A DNA stretch of 64,000 nucleotides from Mortierella sp. BCC40632 (GCA_011634665.1 WAEK01000012.1:372001-436000), one strand, 5' to 3'. Positions 47,982-59,763 are shown, counted from the stretch's first letter. Translations and numbers: made by a program. The notes: generated by a model from the sequence alone, not told the origin.

Positions 47982-49673
47982 TTATCCCAAGTTGCCGAGT
48001 GATGCTAAGACATCCCATGAAACGAATGCCTCCTCAAGTCGAGAACAATCTGGGACCGATAAAGAACTACCTTGACCATTGCCTCTGTGGTCCATAAAAC
48101 GAGATGTACCATCTGGTGATAATGTCTCTTCTACATTGTCCATATCAGGCATCAACACAGCCGTCCTCCGACCCGAGGTACCTCGTCGAAACAAAGCCAA
48201 CTTGCTGAATGCGGATGGAGAAATGACTTGATAATTTGTTTCCGACAAAAGGTGACTCTCAAACAAGGTCAGAGCCTCATCCTCTTGGTCCAATCGATGT
48301 TTTGGTCCACGATATAAAGAGCCTACTAATCGAGAAGGTGGGAAAATCAAGTCCATCCTGGCTCCATACTGTTCCTGAATATGCTTCTTGGTCTCGTCTG
48401 AATCCGTAATGACAATGTAGAGGAATCGTTGATCGTATTGTCGAGTTCGAGTTTGGATTGCCGTGGTCAAATTACCGGCGCAGGCAAGAGAACGTTCAAT
48501 AGCTGACCGTCCTACTGGCCATGATGACCGGACATCCCAGCTTTCTTTTGTAGACTGGTTTTCTGAGGATTGCTCATTAGGTGTTGCCAAGTAGATACCG
48601 ATAGTCGTTATCCCACGTTTTCGAAAGACAGCCTGATACTGATGCAATAGTTCCTGGATAGGTAAGGATGGTCGGAACAAGAATGAGAGAACACACTCAT
48701 AGGCATTGTAGGCATGTAGTCCCATGGTCTCGAGTCGGTCAGAATAAGCAGCATCGGTCAGGATTCGGTGAACGAGTCCACTGTTGAGTGAAATCTCTAC
48801 TTGGGAAGCCTGGGCGAGGTCATCCCGAAGGCTGAGAAGGTACTGTTGACGGGTCCGGTCTTGAAGGTTGATAGTGGAGCCCGACCTTGCTGAAGTGTCA
48901 AGACGCGCGTTCAGTGAACGGATACTAAACACTGTGTCCAGATCTTTGGCTCTCCAATCCTGCATGGAAACCGAGAATGTCGTTTCGCTTCCATGATCGG
49001 ATTTCGAGATGTCTGGTTCACCTTTGTCTGGTACGACAAGGTTCAGGAATGGCGTTCGAAGGACGGGATAGAGTGGGTGCTCTAGACCCCAGTCAATAAA
49101 GAACTCACGGTCCGTCAGGAGACTTACAAGGAACAGGCTCGCAGCCCCCATAAGTCGCTCAGAGAGCCCCCCACATTTGATTGATTCTCCTTGACCAGCC
49201 TCCAATGATCCATCCCTTGAGACTGAACTATCAGAAGTTTTATGTGCACAGGTGTGAACTAGGTATCGCTGCTGCTGATGGTGGGAGCCTGTCTGTTGAA
49301 GCTGTTTTCTCATCCGGAGGTAATGGGTTGGCCAGGCTCCACAGCGCTCCACATCATATTCGTCTTGTTGGTCAAGTCTGAGGTTGTACTGGATATGGCG
49401 CCGCTCAATGTTGAACCGGTCCTTTAATGGGAGTGAACGGATAAAACGAGCAAGAGAGTCATCGGGCTCAAGGGGATCAAAACGAGCTTTGGTGGACGTG
49501 AGAGAGGAAGAAGCAGAAGAAGAGGCAAACTTTCCATGTGTAGATATGAAAGCTGGAGATCCTTGATCTGAAAGAGAATTTTTGGTGGAACGACTAAGTA
49601 GTAGGATGGAAGCGAAGTAGGCAAGTGTGAGTAGGACAAGCAGGTGCTTCAGTTGGGTCCTGAACCGTGCCAT
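47982..49673 (-). CDS. Fucosyltransferase-like type II membrane protein
   Basis: One exon, 563 residues from ATG 49673 (an earlier TTG in frame was not used). A short basic cytosolic end and one membrane helix (LLVLLTLAYFASILLLS) give a type II Golgi topology. A Ser-rich stem follows. The luminal part has KCGGLSERLMGAASLFLVSL and DREFFIDW, like the donor-binding start of GT37/GT23-type fucosyltransferases (CGGLGDR...). Later parts include an IGIYLAT strand and YIVITDSDETKKHI. Such proteins use GDP-sugars to decorate glycans in the Golgi. The acceptor, and even the sugar, are not readable here. It is intronless, unlike nearly all its neighbours. Convergent with the WIP gene. Confidence 0.6.
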   Translation of the reverse strand: MARFRTQLKHLLVLLTLAYFASILLLSRSTKNSLSDQGSPAFISTHGKFASSSASSSLTSTKARFDPLEPDDSLARFIRSLPLKDRFNIERRHIQYNLRLDQQDEYDVERCGAWPTHYLRMRKQLQQTGSHHQQQRYLVHTCAHKTSDSSVSRDGSLEAGQGESIKCGGLSERLMGAASLFLVSLLTDREFFIDWGLEHPLYPVLRTPFLNLVVPDKGEPDISKSDHGSETTFSVSMQDWRAKDLDTVFSIRSLNARLDTSARSGSTINLQDRTRQQYLLSLRDDLAQASQVEISLNSGLVHRILTDAAYSDRLETMGLHAYNAYECVLSFLFRPSLPIQELLHQYQAVFRKRGITTIGIYLATPNEQSSENQSTKESWDVRSSWPVGRSAIERSLACAGNLTTAIQTRTRQYDQRFLYIVITDSDETKKHIQEQYGARMDLIFPPSRLVGSLYRGPKHRLDQEDEALTLFESHLLSETNYQVISPSAFSKLALFRRGTSGRRTAVLMPDMDNVEETLSPDGTSRFMDHRGNGQGSSLSVPDCSRLEEAFVSWDVLASLGNLG

Positions 49674-50119
49674 GATCAAGTCGATACTAGGAAAAAGCGA
49701 AATGGTTCCTGTGAGTGAGGAATAAGAAAGAAAAAAGAAAGAAAGAGTGAAGGAAGAAAAGAGAAGGCGGGAGGGGACGAGACATAATTTACAGGCGCGT
49801 GTCGCAAGAACGGAAGGGAAAAGGGGCGAAATAATCTCCCTGCGACACCAAGTTGAGCCGTGTGACTGGGGATCGACGAGACAGAGATAGTCCTACTGCA
49901 CTGCATCTGTCTCCCTGTTGTCCATCCAAGAAAAAAAACCTATCTACATCACCGAGCATCCCTTCTCCTCCTCTCCCTTTGTCTGATCCATAGCAACACA
50001 GTACGCTCTACTACCGTACAGGACTGTTCACTGCTTTGGCTTGTTTCTGATCTTTTCCACGAACATGGTCACTGATCTGTCATCATCCTTTATTTACCAC
50101 CGGCATTTTTAGAGCACTC
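49674..50119. other. Divergent promoter between the fucosyltransferase-like gene and CLP1
   Basis: About 450 bases with a purine-rich stretch at 49725-49775 (pyrimidine-rich in the sense of the minus-strand gene). No gene seen. Confidence 0.5.
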
Positions 50120-52267
50120 ATGACCATGGAGTCGAAAGAATGGCTTCTCGACGAAGAGAATGAACTCCGAATCGAGATTGACTTTAACACCAAAGTCAAA
50201 TTGAGAGTATGGTCACTCTTTTTGTCTTGTTCCTGTTTTAGCTATCAAAGAAGGAGTATTCAGTGGTAGCGATCCCTCCTCCGTTGACCGAGGGAGAGGG
50301 GGACTAACATTTCATTTATTCTTCTTTCCCCTTCTCTCTCATCGCAAGCTTGTCACTGGAACGGCCGAAGTGTTTGGCACAGAGCTTGCTCAGAACATCG
50401 ATTACGAGTTTTCTGGACGAAAATTGGCAGTGTTTACTTGGCATGGATGCAAACTTATTCTTCAGGGACAGTGCAGTGTCGAGTATATTGCGAATGAGAC
50501 ACCCATGATCAGCTATTTGAATACACACCTTGCACTCGAACAACGGCGCGTTCTTGCATCGCAAAACAATACATCAGGACCTCGTGTAAGGCCCTATTTA
50601 CTAGAGCTGAACTGGAAGAGAAAAAAAAAGTGTGTCCAAGAGAAGTGTATGATCCATTAAGAAAGATTTTTCATTGACCAAGAAAACCCCCTTCCGGATC
50701 CAATCTACCTCATATTAGGTTCTCATTGTCGGTCCAAATGATGTCGGAAAGACCTCCTTGTCCAAAACGCTACTCAGTTACACACTGCGACAATCTCGCC
50801 AGCCGATTTATGTCGATCTGGATTGCAGTGAGGTAAATGAATACTCCGTACACTTTTCATAGGATAGTACAGGACTGGAAAGCGACACCTCTTTTTCTTT
50901 CTTTCTTTCTTTCTTTCTAGGCCGCTTGTAGAGACGACTGTTAAAACGCTTGGATCATTGTCGGACCAAATTACGCCTTTGATTTTTTTTTCTTAGGTGT
51001 GTGAGTGCGAGCTCCTGTACCCATGGAGTTTGGAATAGTGCATTTGGAACTCACCAATGTTTGTTGTTTTGAATCAATTGAATGATCAGGGTTCGATTAC
51101 GATGCCTGGATGCTTGTCAGCCACGCCTTTGACAGAGATGATCGATGTTGAAGAAGGCTTCGGTTCTTCAGCTACATCAGCGCCAACAGCAGGATCAGCA
51201 GTTATGCCATTGGTCTACTACTATGGATCGCCTTCACCAAAGGATAATGTCAAACTCTACAATATCCTGGTGTCTCGATTGGCTCGATCTGTTGGACGTC
51301 GTCTCGAAGAAGATGAAGCAGGTAAGTCAGAAAGCAATGGCCAGATAAGTAATTGTATTGGCAAATATCCAAGAAGCTATGGCTCTTGCTGACCAATGAA
51401 CCCCTTTCCTCTTACTATGATTTGTGTAGCGCGTACATCTGGCATTGTCATCGATACGAATGGAATTATCGACTCTACAGGATACGATATTATTGCACAC
51501 TGTATTAAGGCGTTTTCTGGTAAGTATCACTGACCTTGGCACCTTTTTAAAGTACCTTCACATTTGAGCTGACATTTTCTCTTGATCCTCGGTAGTGGAT
51601 GTCATCATTGTTCTTGGTCACGAGAGGCTCTATAGCGACATGGTTCGGTTACATCAAAAACCTGGTCTAAGTGTTGTCAAGCTTGCCAAGTCTGGAGGCG
51701 TAAGGACCGTTATAGGAGACTTTTTGTTGCTAGTATTGAGGCTCGCAAGAAAGTAAATCTCACCACTAACTCTTTTCTATTCGACTCTTTTTTTTCCAGG
51801 TGGTAGAAAGAGATGCAGCCTTCAGGAGACATACACAAAATCAAAAGATCAAAGAGTATTTTTATGGCACCTCCAAGTCAGAGTTGGCGCCTTATTCAAC
51901 CATGGTCAACTATCACGATGTCGAAATCATGCGTGTTGGCGATGGCAACCTTGCTCCAACCTGGGCTTTGCCGATCGGCGAGGATCGACGCATCAGCGAG
52001 ACACATCTCGTTAAGGTGGATCCCGGTGAACACCTACTCCACTCCGTCTTGGCCGTTTCGAATTTAGAAAAACCTCCAGGCCCCCCCGCAGCCGGCGGAT
52101 CGCAGAATATAGGAGAAACAGAGATGATTGAGGCCAACTTGGCTGGCTTTGTCTATGTGTCCGAGATTCACGAGGCGCGTAAAAAGATGACGGTCCTTTC
52201 GCCTTGTCCAGGCAGGATACCAAAGAAGATCTGGTGGCTCGGTTCCTTGAAGTGGGCCGAGGAATAA
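50120..52267 (+). CDS. CLP1: CLP1, pre-mRNA cleavage factor subunit / polynucleotide 5'-kinase family
   Basis: Seven exons: 50120-50206, 50349-50585, 50719-50832, 51090-51321, 51430-51519, 51596-51699, 51800-52267; 443 residues. The N-terminal beta domain (WLLDEENELRIEI... VTGTAEVFGTEL... FTWHGCKLILQG) precedes the P-loop GPNDVGKTS (113-121), then VDLDCSE|GSITMPGCLSATPL, DTNGIID and VDVIIVLGHERLY. The C-terminal domain ends VLSPCPGRIPKKIWWLGSLKW. Clp1 links Pcf11 to the cleavage factor in mRNA 3'-end formation and, in some species, phosphorylates RNA 5' ends in tRNA splicing. The P-loop is intact, so nucleotide binding is likely. A second ATG at 50126 is an equally good start. Confidence 0.95.
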
Positions 52268-52398
52268 AGAAAGGCATTAGAAGGCTTTTATGCTTGAATG
52301 CACAAAGGTAGAACAGACAAGCTGAAGGAACTCCCTTTTCATTCTTAATCAACTAATGGATTTTATTCGGGGGATGAGTTTTTGACAGACAATTTTCT

Positions 52399-54282
52399 TT
52401 ATGCAGGCAAAGACCAGATCTGAGTATCCTTCTGGCTACCACACTTCCATAACCTCAATGGAATCCTCTCTGTCGTCGAGAAATCTGCAATGGCATTCGT
52501 TGCATCAGGTGCGTCAATACAGAATCCAGAGTAAGCATGGTACAGCGTGCCTTCGATCGGATCATATTTCCATTGTTGGGTCTCCCTGGTGACATCACAC
52601 TTGTTCACGACAATCCTACTTCCCATAGAGGGATAAACACTCGACAACTCGAGGTCCAAACAAAAACTGTCTGGGGTCTTGATCCAAAAGATCACGGCAG
52701 GATCCACTCCAATGGGGAAGGTCGTCGAGGTATGTCCATCAAATGGTGGCGGTGCGGTCGAGATTTGCCAAAGTTGACTTTCAGCAGTCGTGCAGGGTAC
52801 TGCCATTGCTGGGCTGCCGGCGGTTGGCTCGCCTCCTTGGAATGCCATGCACAGATAAGACGAAGTCAAGTAGACGATGCCCGTGGGTACACTCACTCGA
52901 CACTCTGGGGAACTTGTCAAAGATGTGATCCGGTACAATGCCGTACCATGGGGTTGAAGCAAAGTGGACAGAATCTCTTGGCGTGGGTTACGAACAGTGA
53001 CCGTTTCCTCTGATCGCGAAAAGAGTTCTCGGACAAGGAGATTACAGCCCGCCTCGGATGCTGGGAACGTGTAGCCAAGTCTTGCATAGGGAATGGTCAC
53101 ATTGGAGACCTCAGATCCCTTGTTTAGAATAGCTACCGCTCGCTGAGAAACGTTGACGAGTGGTTTTGTTAAGACGTCAGAATCGGCAGTCAGTCGCGCA
53201 TACCGGGCCTGGATACCAAGTGGATCCTGGTTGATCGCAATGATCTCCGGGTTGGTCAAGTAGTCGATTTGCATCTTATTCAGAACCTTGACGTCAGTAC
53301 TCATGATCAATGGCGATGCCATGATTGACCACAATCCAAATTGAGATCGCTGTTCATCAAACGTCAGGCCTTCGTTGTCACCTGTCACAATGAAATCGGG
53401 ATCGTTCCAGTTGCCAGGTCGCTGGAAGCGGGCAAGACGCATGTTGAACTTGTAGTTGGTCATGACACTGTACCACCGTGAATTGCCGTCATCATGCCAA
53501 ACTGCGATATCAGTTGAATGGCGCCAAAGTTGACCATACCGTCCGATCCAAGTATGGACTTGGTACCAATCGCGGCCCACCTTGTCACCTGTTCCAGCGG
53601 ATGCTCCTGCAAAGTATGCAGGAGCCGATTCGGAGTAGACCATGGGTCGAGGCTGAGCACGGATGGCCTCACCAAAGGAGCGGTAGAGGTAATGGAACGT
53701 TGGTTCGAGCGTTTCGCTTTTCGGCAGAGACTCGTTCCGTTTGATGTAACAACCATCGAGCTTGATATAGTCAACTTCCCAGGATGCAAATTGAGCAATG
53801 TCTTGATCATAATACCCTTGTGATCCGGGGTAACCACCACAGGTCATGTATCCTGCATCTTCATAGATTCCAAACTTGAATCCACGAGAATGAAGGTACT
53901 GACCCAACCAACCCATCCCCTGCGGGAACAAGGTTGTGTTGACGACTAATGACTTGGTGACCGGGTCGCGTTCAGTGGTCATCCAACAATCATCGACCGT
54001 GATAGTGTTGTATCCTGCAGTAAGGAACCCATGTTGGAGCATCCAATCCGCAGTGTCCGTAAACAGTTTTTGATTGAGGTTGCACTCAAAGCGTGCCCAG
54101 TTGTTGAAGCCCATGGGTGGAGTAGGTGAGAGTAGACTCATCGAGTGTTGTGGGCCTTGCGGATCCCCCGGAGGAGAAAGAGACAAAGGATTATCTCTTC
54201 CGAGGCTATTCTCGGGTGCGAAGTAAGGTCGCAAGACGGATTGCCATAGTAGCAAAATGTGTGAAAGCGGTGACCTCCTCAT
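52399..54282 (-). CDS. GH27 alpha-galactosidase with C-terminal ricin-B lectin domain
   Basis: One exon of 627 residues. The GH27 barrel begins at PTPPMGFNNWARFECNLN (about 53-70), with TVDDCW, GIYEDAGYMTCGG and YIKLDGC, whose Asp176 is the expected nucleophile. The WNDPD motif (292-296) holds the expected acid/base Asp. A beta-sandwich follows to about 455. The last 165 residues form a ricin-B type beta-trefoil with QLWQIS, QQWKYD and QIWSLP repeats, which would bind galactosides and hold the enzyme on its substrate. The enzyme releases terminal alpha-galactose from oligo- and polysaccharides, probably outside the cell. The N-terminus (MRRSPLSHILLLWQSVL) is a weak signal peptide. An A-run (gene sense) and CCTAG acceptor lie just before the ATG, so a 5' UTR intron to about 54838 is likely. 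Confidence 0.9.
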   Translation of the reverse strand: MRRSPLSHILLLWQSVLRPYFAPENSLGRDNPLSLSPPGDPQGPQHSMSLLSPTPPMGFNNWARFECNLNQKLFTDTADWMLQHGFLTAGYNTITVDDCWMTTERDPVTKSLVVNTTLFPQGMGWLGQYLHSRGFKFGIYEDAGYMTCGGYPGSQGYYDQDIAQFASWEVDYIKLDGCYIKRNESLPKSETLEPTFHYLYRSFGEAIRAQPRPMVYSESAPAYFAGASAGTGDKVGRDWYQVHTWIGRYGQLWRHSTDIAVWHDDGNSRWYSVMTNYKFNMRLARFQRPGNWNDPDFIVTGDNEGLTFDEQRSQFGLWSIMASPLIMSTDVKVLNKMQIDYLTNPEIIAINQDPLGIQARYARLTADSDVLTKPLVNVSQRAVAILNKGSEVSNVTIPYARLGYTFPASEAGCNLLVRELFSRSEETVTVRNPRQEILSTLLQPHGTALYRITSLTSSPECRVSVPTGIVYLTSSYLCMAFQGGEPTAGSPAMAVPCTTAESQLWQISTAPPPFDGHTSTTFPIGVDPAVIFWIKTPDSFCLDLELSSVYPSMGSRIVVNKCDVTRETQQWKYDPIEGTLYHAYSGFCIDAPDATNAIADFSTTERIPLRLWKCGSQKDTQIWSLPA

Positions 54283-54285
54283 CCT

Positions 54286-54316
<31 letters not shown>

Positions 54317-56558
54317 CTACACCAGTCTGCTCTGGTTGTTTCGCAATGTCTCGCTTTTTCTTGTTGGACTAGATAAAGTGGTCGTCACAGAGCAGTTGGA
54401 GAGTGAGTTCAAGCCCTTGAAATGGCAGCAGTGGTAAAGAAGAAAAAGAAGGGAGAGGAAGGAGGGAGAAAGGGCAGAAAGAAACGTGCAAGAAAGAGGG
54501 AAAGAGAAGAAGAGGCAGAGAGGATGACGAAAAAAAAAAGAGGAAATTGGTTGCGGAAAATGAAGCATTGGTGGGGTATGTAAAGATTCTCTGGTCGACG
54601 GACAGGACACCTGGGTGGGTTTAGCAGAGGGGGTGCTGCAGGGAGACAAGGATGAAAAAGAGACAGAGAGAAGAAACGGGCAGGAGAGGACGTAAGAGTG
54701 AGGAGAAGCAAGAGGAAGGGGTGTGAACCAAAAAAGAGCGAAAAAGCAGGCAATATTGCAAGGAGAAGCACACCAAAGAAAAGAAAAGAAAAGAAAATAA
54801 AAAAAAAAAAGTCAAAGATGGTCAGGCCCCAGACTTACGCTATTGGCGATGTCGGAGACGTGAATGGCCACGCGGAAGAGTCCGGCGATCGAGAAGCGTA
54901 GTAAAAGAGTTACAGGATCGGCAGGCGAAGGAGTCGATGACGCGGATGACGCTTGTGAGTTTGGTTGGATAGCAGCCTCAAAGGAATTGGCGCCAGACAA
55001 GTGGGATATGGGAGCAGGAGAGAGAAGAAGGATGGGATGGATCGTGTATTCCTGAACCTTTTGTTCTGAGAGTTGGTACTTTTATACCCCTCAGTAGTTT
55101 TGTTCAATCTACATCTGAGCGTGCGAAACCCTCAAAATGCCAGGCGATTGTCGACAATGCGTCTCTGCTACCGAAAACTGCCTTCGTGTTTGGCACGTCA
55201 GTGACCCCTCTTTTGCCCGTGTGCCGCCTGAACTTGCGTCTGAAAAAGGCTCGGTAGCTGCTGGGTGGTTCTGCCCATGTCGTCCCGCTTTGTTGGTCTT
55301 GCAACTAGCATTTGCATCAGAAACAAGAAAAAAAAAAAAAAAAAAAAAAAAGAGGGTGGTTCGTCAAAGGAGTCACCCACTCTTCTCGAGTACTCTCACA
55401 AAAGGGTGCCACCTCCTGTCGCGAATCCTCTCTCGTGGCTCTAGTATGTATGGGACGGAGCTACCCGACTCGATTGGTGCGAGTGTGGGACCTGGGATAA
55501 AGTCAAAGTTGTTCTCCCCCTCTTCTGGGACGCACGTGCCCATTCGCTGCAACCCCCTTCCACCATAGGGAAAAGAAAAGGAGTGTGGCCCGGGGGTTGG
55601 GGTTGTAGGAGCATGGGGGGGGGGGATGAAAAGGAGGGGGTTTTTACCATGTTCAAATTACAGGTGGAAAAGCAAGTAAGCATTGCCGCTGGCAAGCGAA
55701 GCAAGCAAAGATGAGAGCAAAAGCGACGGATACAGGTGTGTTCAGCAGACTTGCAACATAAACGGCGAAAAAGAAAGGCTGGTGACCTGCTATGACGCCT
55801 TGAACAAAGACCTTGGATAGGAGAAGGTCAACCATGATGACGGAGATTCCAAGCATCGTTTGGCCGTTCTCTCTTGTTGCTTTCCTTCCCGACCTGACGC
55901 AGTGATGGCAATAGGAGAGGAAAAGACGCGTCGGCTATTTACTCTTTGCTTTTGTCCGTCGACCTTTCTCCCCAGCATTTCTCGGAAGATCGTTTGGATG
56001 ACAGAGGCCGTAGAACGCCTAGATTGTCGCGTGGCCGTAACAAGGGACAAACTCAAAAAGGGTGGTAGTCTTTCATAGGCTGCAGAAGCAGCTACCATCT
56101 ACTATCAAATGAATGTTCTTTGAGGAGCGGGAACCAAGGGTTCCCTTTGCAAGATACGAAACTCCATTTGTCATGGATTGGAGATTTACTCACCCACCAG
56201 GTGGCCGGATTTCATTCGGCGAAAGCCTGGCAGTCACAAAATTGGCGCTTTCGGCCTCATCATGCACCTCTTCTCTGCATTGTCAGCTCATCCTCCCATC
56301 CCACCTGTCGCGACCGTCGAGGATCGAGCTAGAAATCCGCCCTTGAGTCCTTACTGCCTGCTCTGTGAGGGCATCTTGCATCCACTAAGCTGCCCAACGC
56401 ACACACACACCCCCCACTCCTCTCTTCTCCTTCCTCTCCAAAGGGACAATCCAAAGGGCGATAATCGTATTTGCGACTATTTAGCCGAAGTCCATCACCT
56501 GTTATCTCGTCCTCTTGCTCTCTCTCTTTATTTTTCTTCACTAGAAGGATCTCCCGAA
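54283..56558. other. Divergent promoter region between the alpha-galactosidase and HRD1 genes
   Basis: On the minus strand a good donor (AATAGC|GTAAGTC) at 54839 may end a 5' UTR exon of the alpha-galactosidase gene. A-rich and CT-rich low-complexity DNA fills 54380-54800. An A-run (55328-55351) and a G-run (55616-55625) are present. A 67-codon minus-strand frame (55653-55856) is hydrophobic but has no relatives I can name. No gene is supported. Confidence 0.4.
54289..54316. repeat. T homopolymer, 28 nt
   Basis: It lies directly before the alpha-galactosidase ATG (A-run in gene sense), just inside the proposed 5' UTR intron. Confidence 0.9.
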
Positions 56559-59500
56559 ATGGCTCGCCTGGCAATGTACGGTGCCATCAGCACCATCCTC
56601 GCTGGTGGAGTGATTGCAAACGCTCTGGCCCAGCGAAGCAACTTTTATGCGGCAAGCATTCACCTCTACAAATCTAATGCTTGCATGATGGTAAGCATGT
56701 CTTTTGGATAAGCGGCTCATGGCACTAGACCAGAAATATACAGTACCAGTGTCGTCGTCATTACCATCATCATCTCATCAGGACACAACAATTCTGGACT
56801 GTCAAGGATCAGTAATACGCATCCTATCCTTTGGATGTAAAGTATCAACCGGACACACAAGAGGATTTTGCGCCCGACTTTTCATGTCGCTCTAGTCAAG
56901 AGTGTGACCAAAGAGGATGCTAGACAAGTGACTTTATCAAAAACAACCAAATCGTTCCTAAGAAGAGACGGCAATGGCTGACCAGTTTTTTCAATGTGGT
57001 AATCTAGATCATCTTGAATATGGGGTTGTTCCTGACAATTGTAGCTGGACAACTGGTTCGGGCGATTTTCTTTGGCAATCTCAGGGCACTGGAGGTCGAG
57101 GTAAAGAGATTCTGATCATGGATGGCAATGCTACCAAGGGCGGCTCCAATTGGTGTAGCGATCCAATATGAATCTAACATCTTTGTAAATGTATATACAT
57201 ATTTTTTGCATGACTCAGCATCTCTATGAGCGTGCTTGGTACGCTATCACCGAGACATGTTTAGCAATGACCATCTTCAAGGATGACTTTGACACACGCT
57301 TCGTAGTGATGTTTACGGTTCTACTGTTCCTCAAGGTCTTTCACTGGCTCTGTCAAGATCGAGTGGATTCTGTAAGTTTCCACTGCCCACTTTTGTGAAA
57401 ATGGTTTTATCCGTGATCTTTTGCTATTGGCGATGTAGAAAATTAATACTCTCTTTTGTTCTTCTTTTTCTTAGATGGAGCAATCGCCCGAGATTCCTTT
57501 ATCTTTCCATGTCAGGATGGTAACAGTGATTACTATGCTCGTGAGTGTGGACATCCTTATGATCCTCCATGCCGTCGAGATGTTTAGCGCAATGGGACCG
57601 AATATGATGATCATGTTTGCATTTGAGGTATGTGTGCACCTTGTTCTAGTTTTCTCTTGGAGGCCAAATCTGTCGTAACACTTTCCTCACTTCAGACTCT
57701 ACTTTACTACAATGGCATGGCAGTACACACTTTTGGCAACAAGCTTGCTGGCATCATTTGGAAAATATGTTTTGCACACAATCGACATGAGACGGGAAGA
57801 GCCATGGGAGAACAAGTCGATGCTTCTCTTTTATTTGGATCTTGTTGCCGACTTTATCAAGTTGATCACATACATCATGTTTTTCTTGGTCATCCTCTAC
57901 AACTACGGATTGCCACTGCATATCATCCGCGATGTGTACATGACGATGCGTTCATTTGTGCAAAAGTGCAAGGATTTGATCCAGTACCGAAAGGCTACCA
58001 GGAACATGAATGAGCGCTATCCAGATGCATCGGCTGCGGAGCTTGCTGCCCTCAGTGATCCAATCTGTATTATTTGTCGTGAGGAAATGGTCGGACAGCA
58101 TGCCCCAAGCACAGGATCAGCTTCAGGATCATCTGCTGAACAGAATACAGACACGTCCAACACACCAACTCCACGCCCTTCAACACCTCGCCCTGGATCG
58201 AGCACCAATGTGCCAAAGAAGTTGCCTTGTGGACACGTTTTCCATTTCCACTGTCTCAAGAGTTGGCTTGAGCGACAGCAGAGCTGTCCTACTTGCCGAA
58301 GACTTGTACTTGATCCTCCAACTCCAGCTCCCACACCTGTTCCAGCTGGTCCTGAAGGCGCTGCAGCAGCAGGACCAGCTCAGACCGGAGGAGCCCCTGG
58401 AGCGACCCCTGGAGCTGGAACACCAGGACAGCAAGCCGGTGCCCATCAGGCTAACGGCCAGGCACCGATCGGACATCTTCCACAAAACGGACCAAATCCA
58501 GGCTTTGGATTCCCACTGTTTGCGCCTCAGGGACATTATCCTCTAGGTGCATGGCACCCTCATCTGATGGGAGGCGGTCTTCCAGGAGCCTTACCTCAAA
58601 ACGGCGCTGCAGGAAATCCCGCTCAGCAGCAGAACAGGGATGGTACAACTGGTGGATTCACAGCATCCACAGGAACTGGCGCAGGCGCTGGTGCCTCGAG
58701 TGCTGATGCTAGCTCCTCGAACACTTCTACGCCCGTTTCCTTGCCTGCTGCAGGAGCTCCCAATGGATTCGTGCCCACGTTCTCTATTCCAAATGTGACA
58801 CATCCTATCCCAGGACTAATCCCACTGTTTCCTACTGCAGGAGGCGTTCTATTGGAGGGCAGTTCTCTACCTGGATCGTCGTCTACCCCACTGGGATCCT
58901 ATCAGCATGGAGTATCGTCGTCGTCTTTGGATGGATCCAATGGAGGATCCGGGCCTTCGGAGCCTTTTGCGACATCTGATCGTCAGAACTCCTATCAGAC
59001 TCGATTGCCTGTTCTGGATACTCTCTCGGATGAGCAACTTCAAAGTCTTGAACAAAACACGAGACAGGGACTGCAGGAACGGCTCAATTTGTTGAATGCT
59101 GTGAATGGACAGATCCAACAATCCATTGCAGTTCTTTCACAGGCTTTGTTGACTCTTCCACCTCCAGGAACAGTCATTCGCTCAGATGCAGCAGATCCAC
59201 CAAGTCCAGTCTTCAACTCTTCCTCTACCGATGAATCCACGAGCACCCAGAACAACGCAACAGAGATGCTCAAAGGAAAGCTTATTATTGAAAGTGGAGT
59301 TCACCGCGTGTCGTCATCGTCATCGTCATCGTCGTCCCATAGTATCCAGGGGCATCAATCGGTAGGACTGCATAGCTTCTCGCGAGTGAGCTCCTCGACA
59401 AGTAGCGCCATTTCTGGAGAAGTAGTTCAGGGGAATACCTCCTCGGTTGAGGCGCCTCAGCAGTCACCATCCTCCACTCTGTCTGTTACAACACCGCCAG

Positions 59501-59763
59501 CGCCAATACCCAGCTCAACCGAGCAGTCCGAAGAGGCAACAGCCTTGCATAGCGAGGAAGGGAAGGAGAGCAGGGCTGTAGACAAGGGAAAGGGTAAAAA
59601 ATCAGAAGAAGAGTCAGGGACTGAGGAGAGACCCGTCGAGACACAAGAGGTTGTGATTGAACACGACATTGAGGGTGATAGCGATGAGGATGAATCCAAG
59701 TATTCTCCTCAGGAGATGGTTCGGCGCCGATGGGCCAAGGTGGATGTGGCCTCGTCTGAGTAG
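56559..59763 (+). CDS. HRD1: HRD1 (synoviolin) ER-membrane E3 ubiquitin ligase
   Basis: Five exons: 56559-56690, 57008-57100, 57219-57371, 57475-57627, 57724-59763; 856 residues. The N-terminal half is multi-spanning: SNFYAASIHLYKSNACMM|IILNMGLF, then HLYERAWYAITETCLAMTIF and FKVLHTI-type helices up to about 250, as in HRD1/Der3. The RING-H2 follows: C292-x2-C295, then C346-x-H348...C354 and C365-x2-C368. The loop after the first pair is stretched by roughly 35 Ser/Thr/Pro residues. The remainder is Ala/Gly/Ser-rich and disordered, with an acidic end. HRD1 forms the retrotranslocation channel and ubiquitinates misfolded proteins in ER-associated degradation. Exon 5 starts at TAC after CAG (57724); an in-frame ATG just upstream (57712) lies inside the intron. 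Confidence 0.93.

Noticed and set aside
54812..55000. Minus-strand frame upstream of the alpha-galactosidase gene
   Set aside because: It has no ATG, and its donor does not join the GH27 exon in this frame; more likely 5' UTR.
55653..55856. 67-codon hydrophobic minus-strand frame in the region upstream of HRD1
   Set aside because: It starts with ATG and looks membrane-like, but it is short, has no splice partners or motif, and lies among low-complexity promoter DNA.
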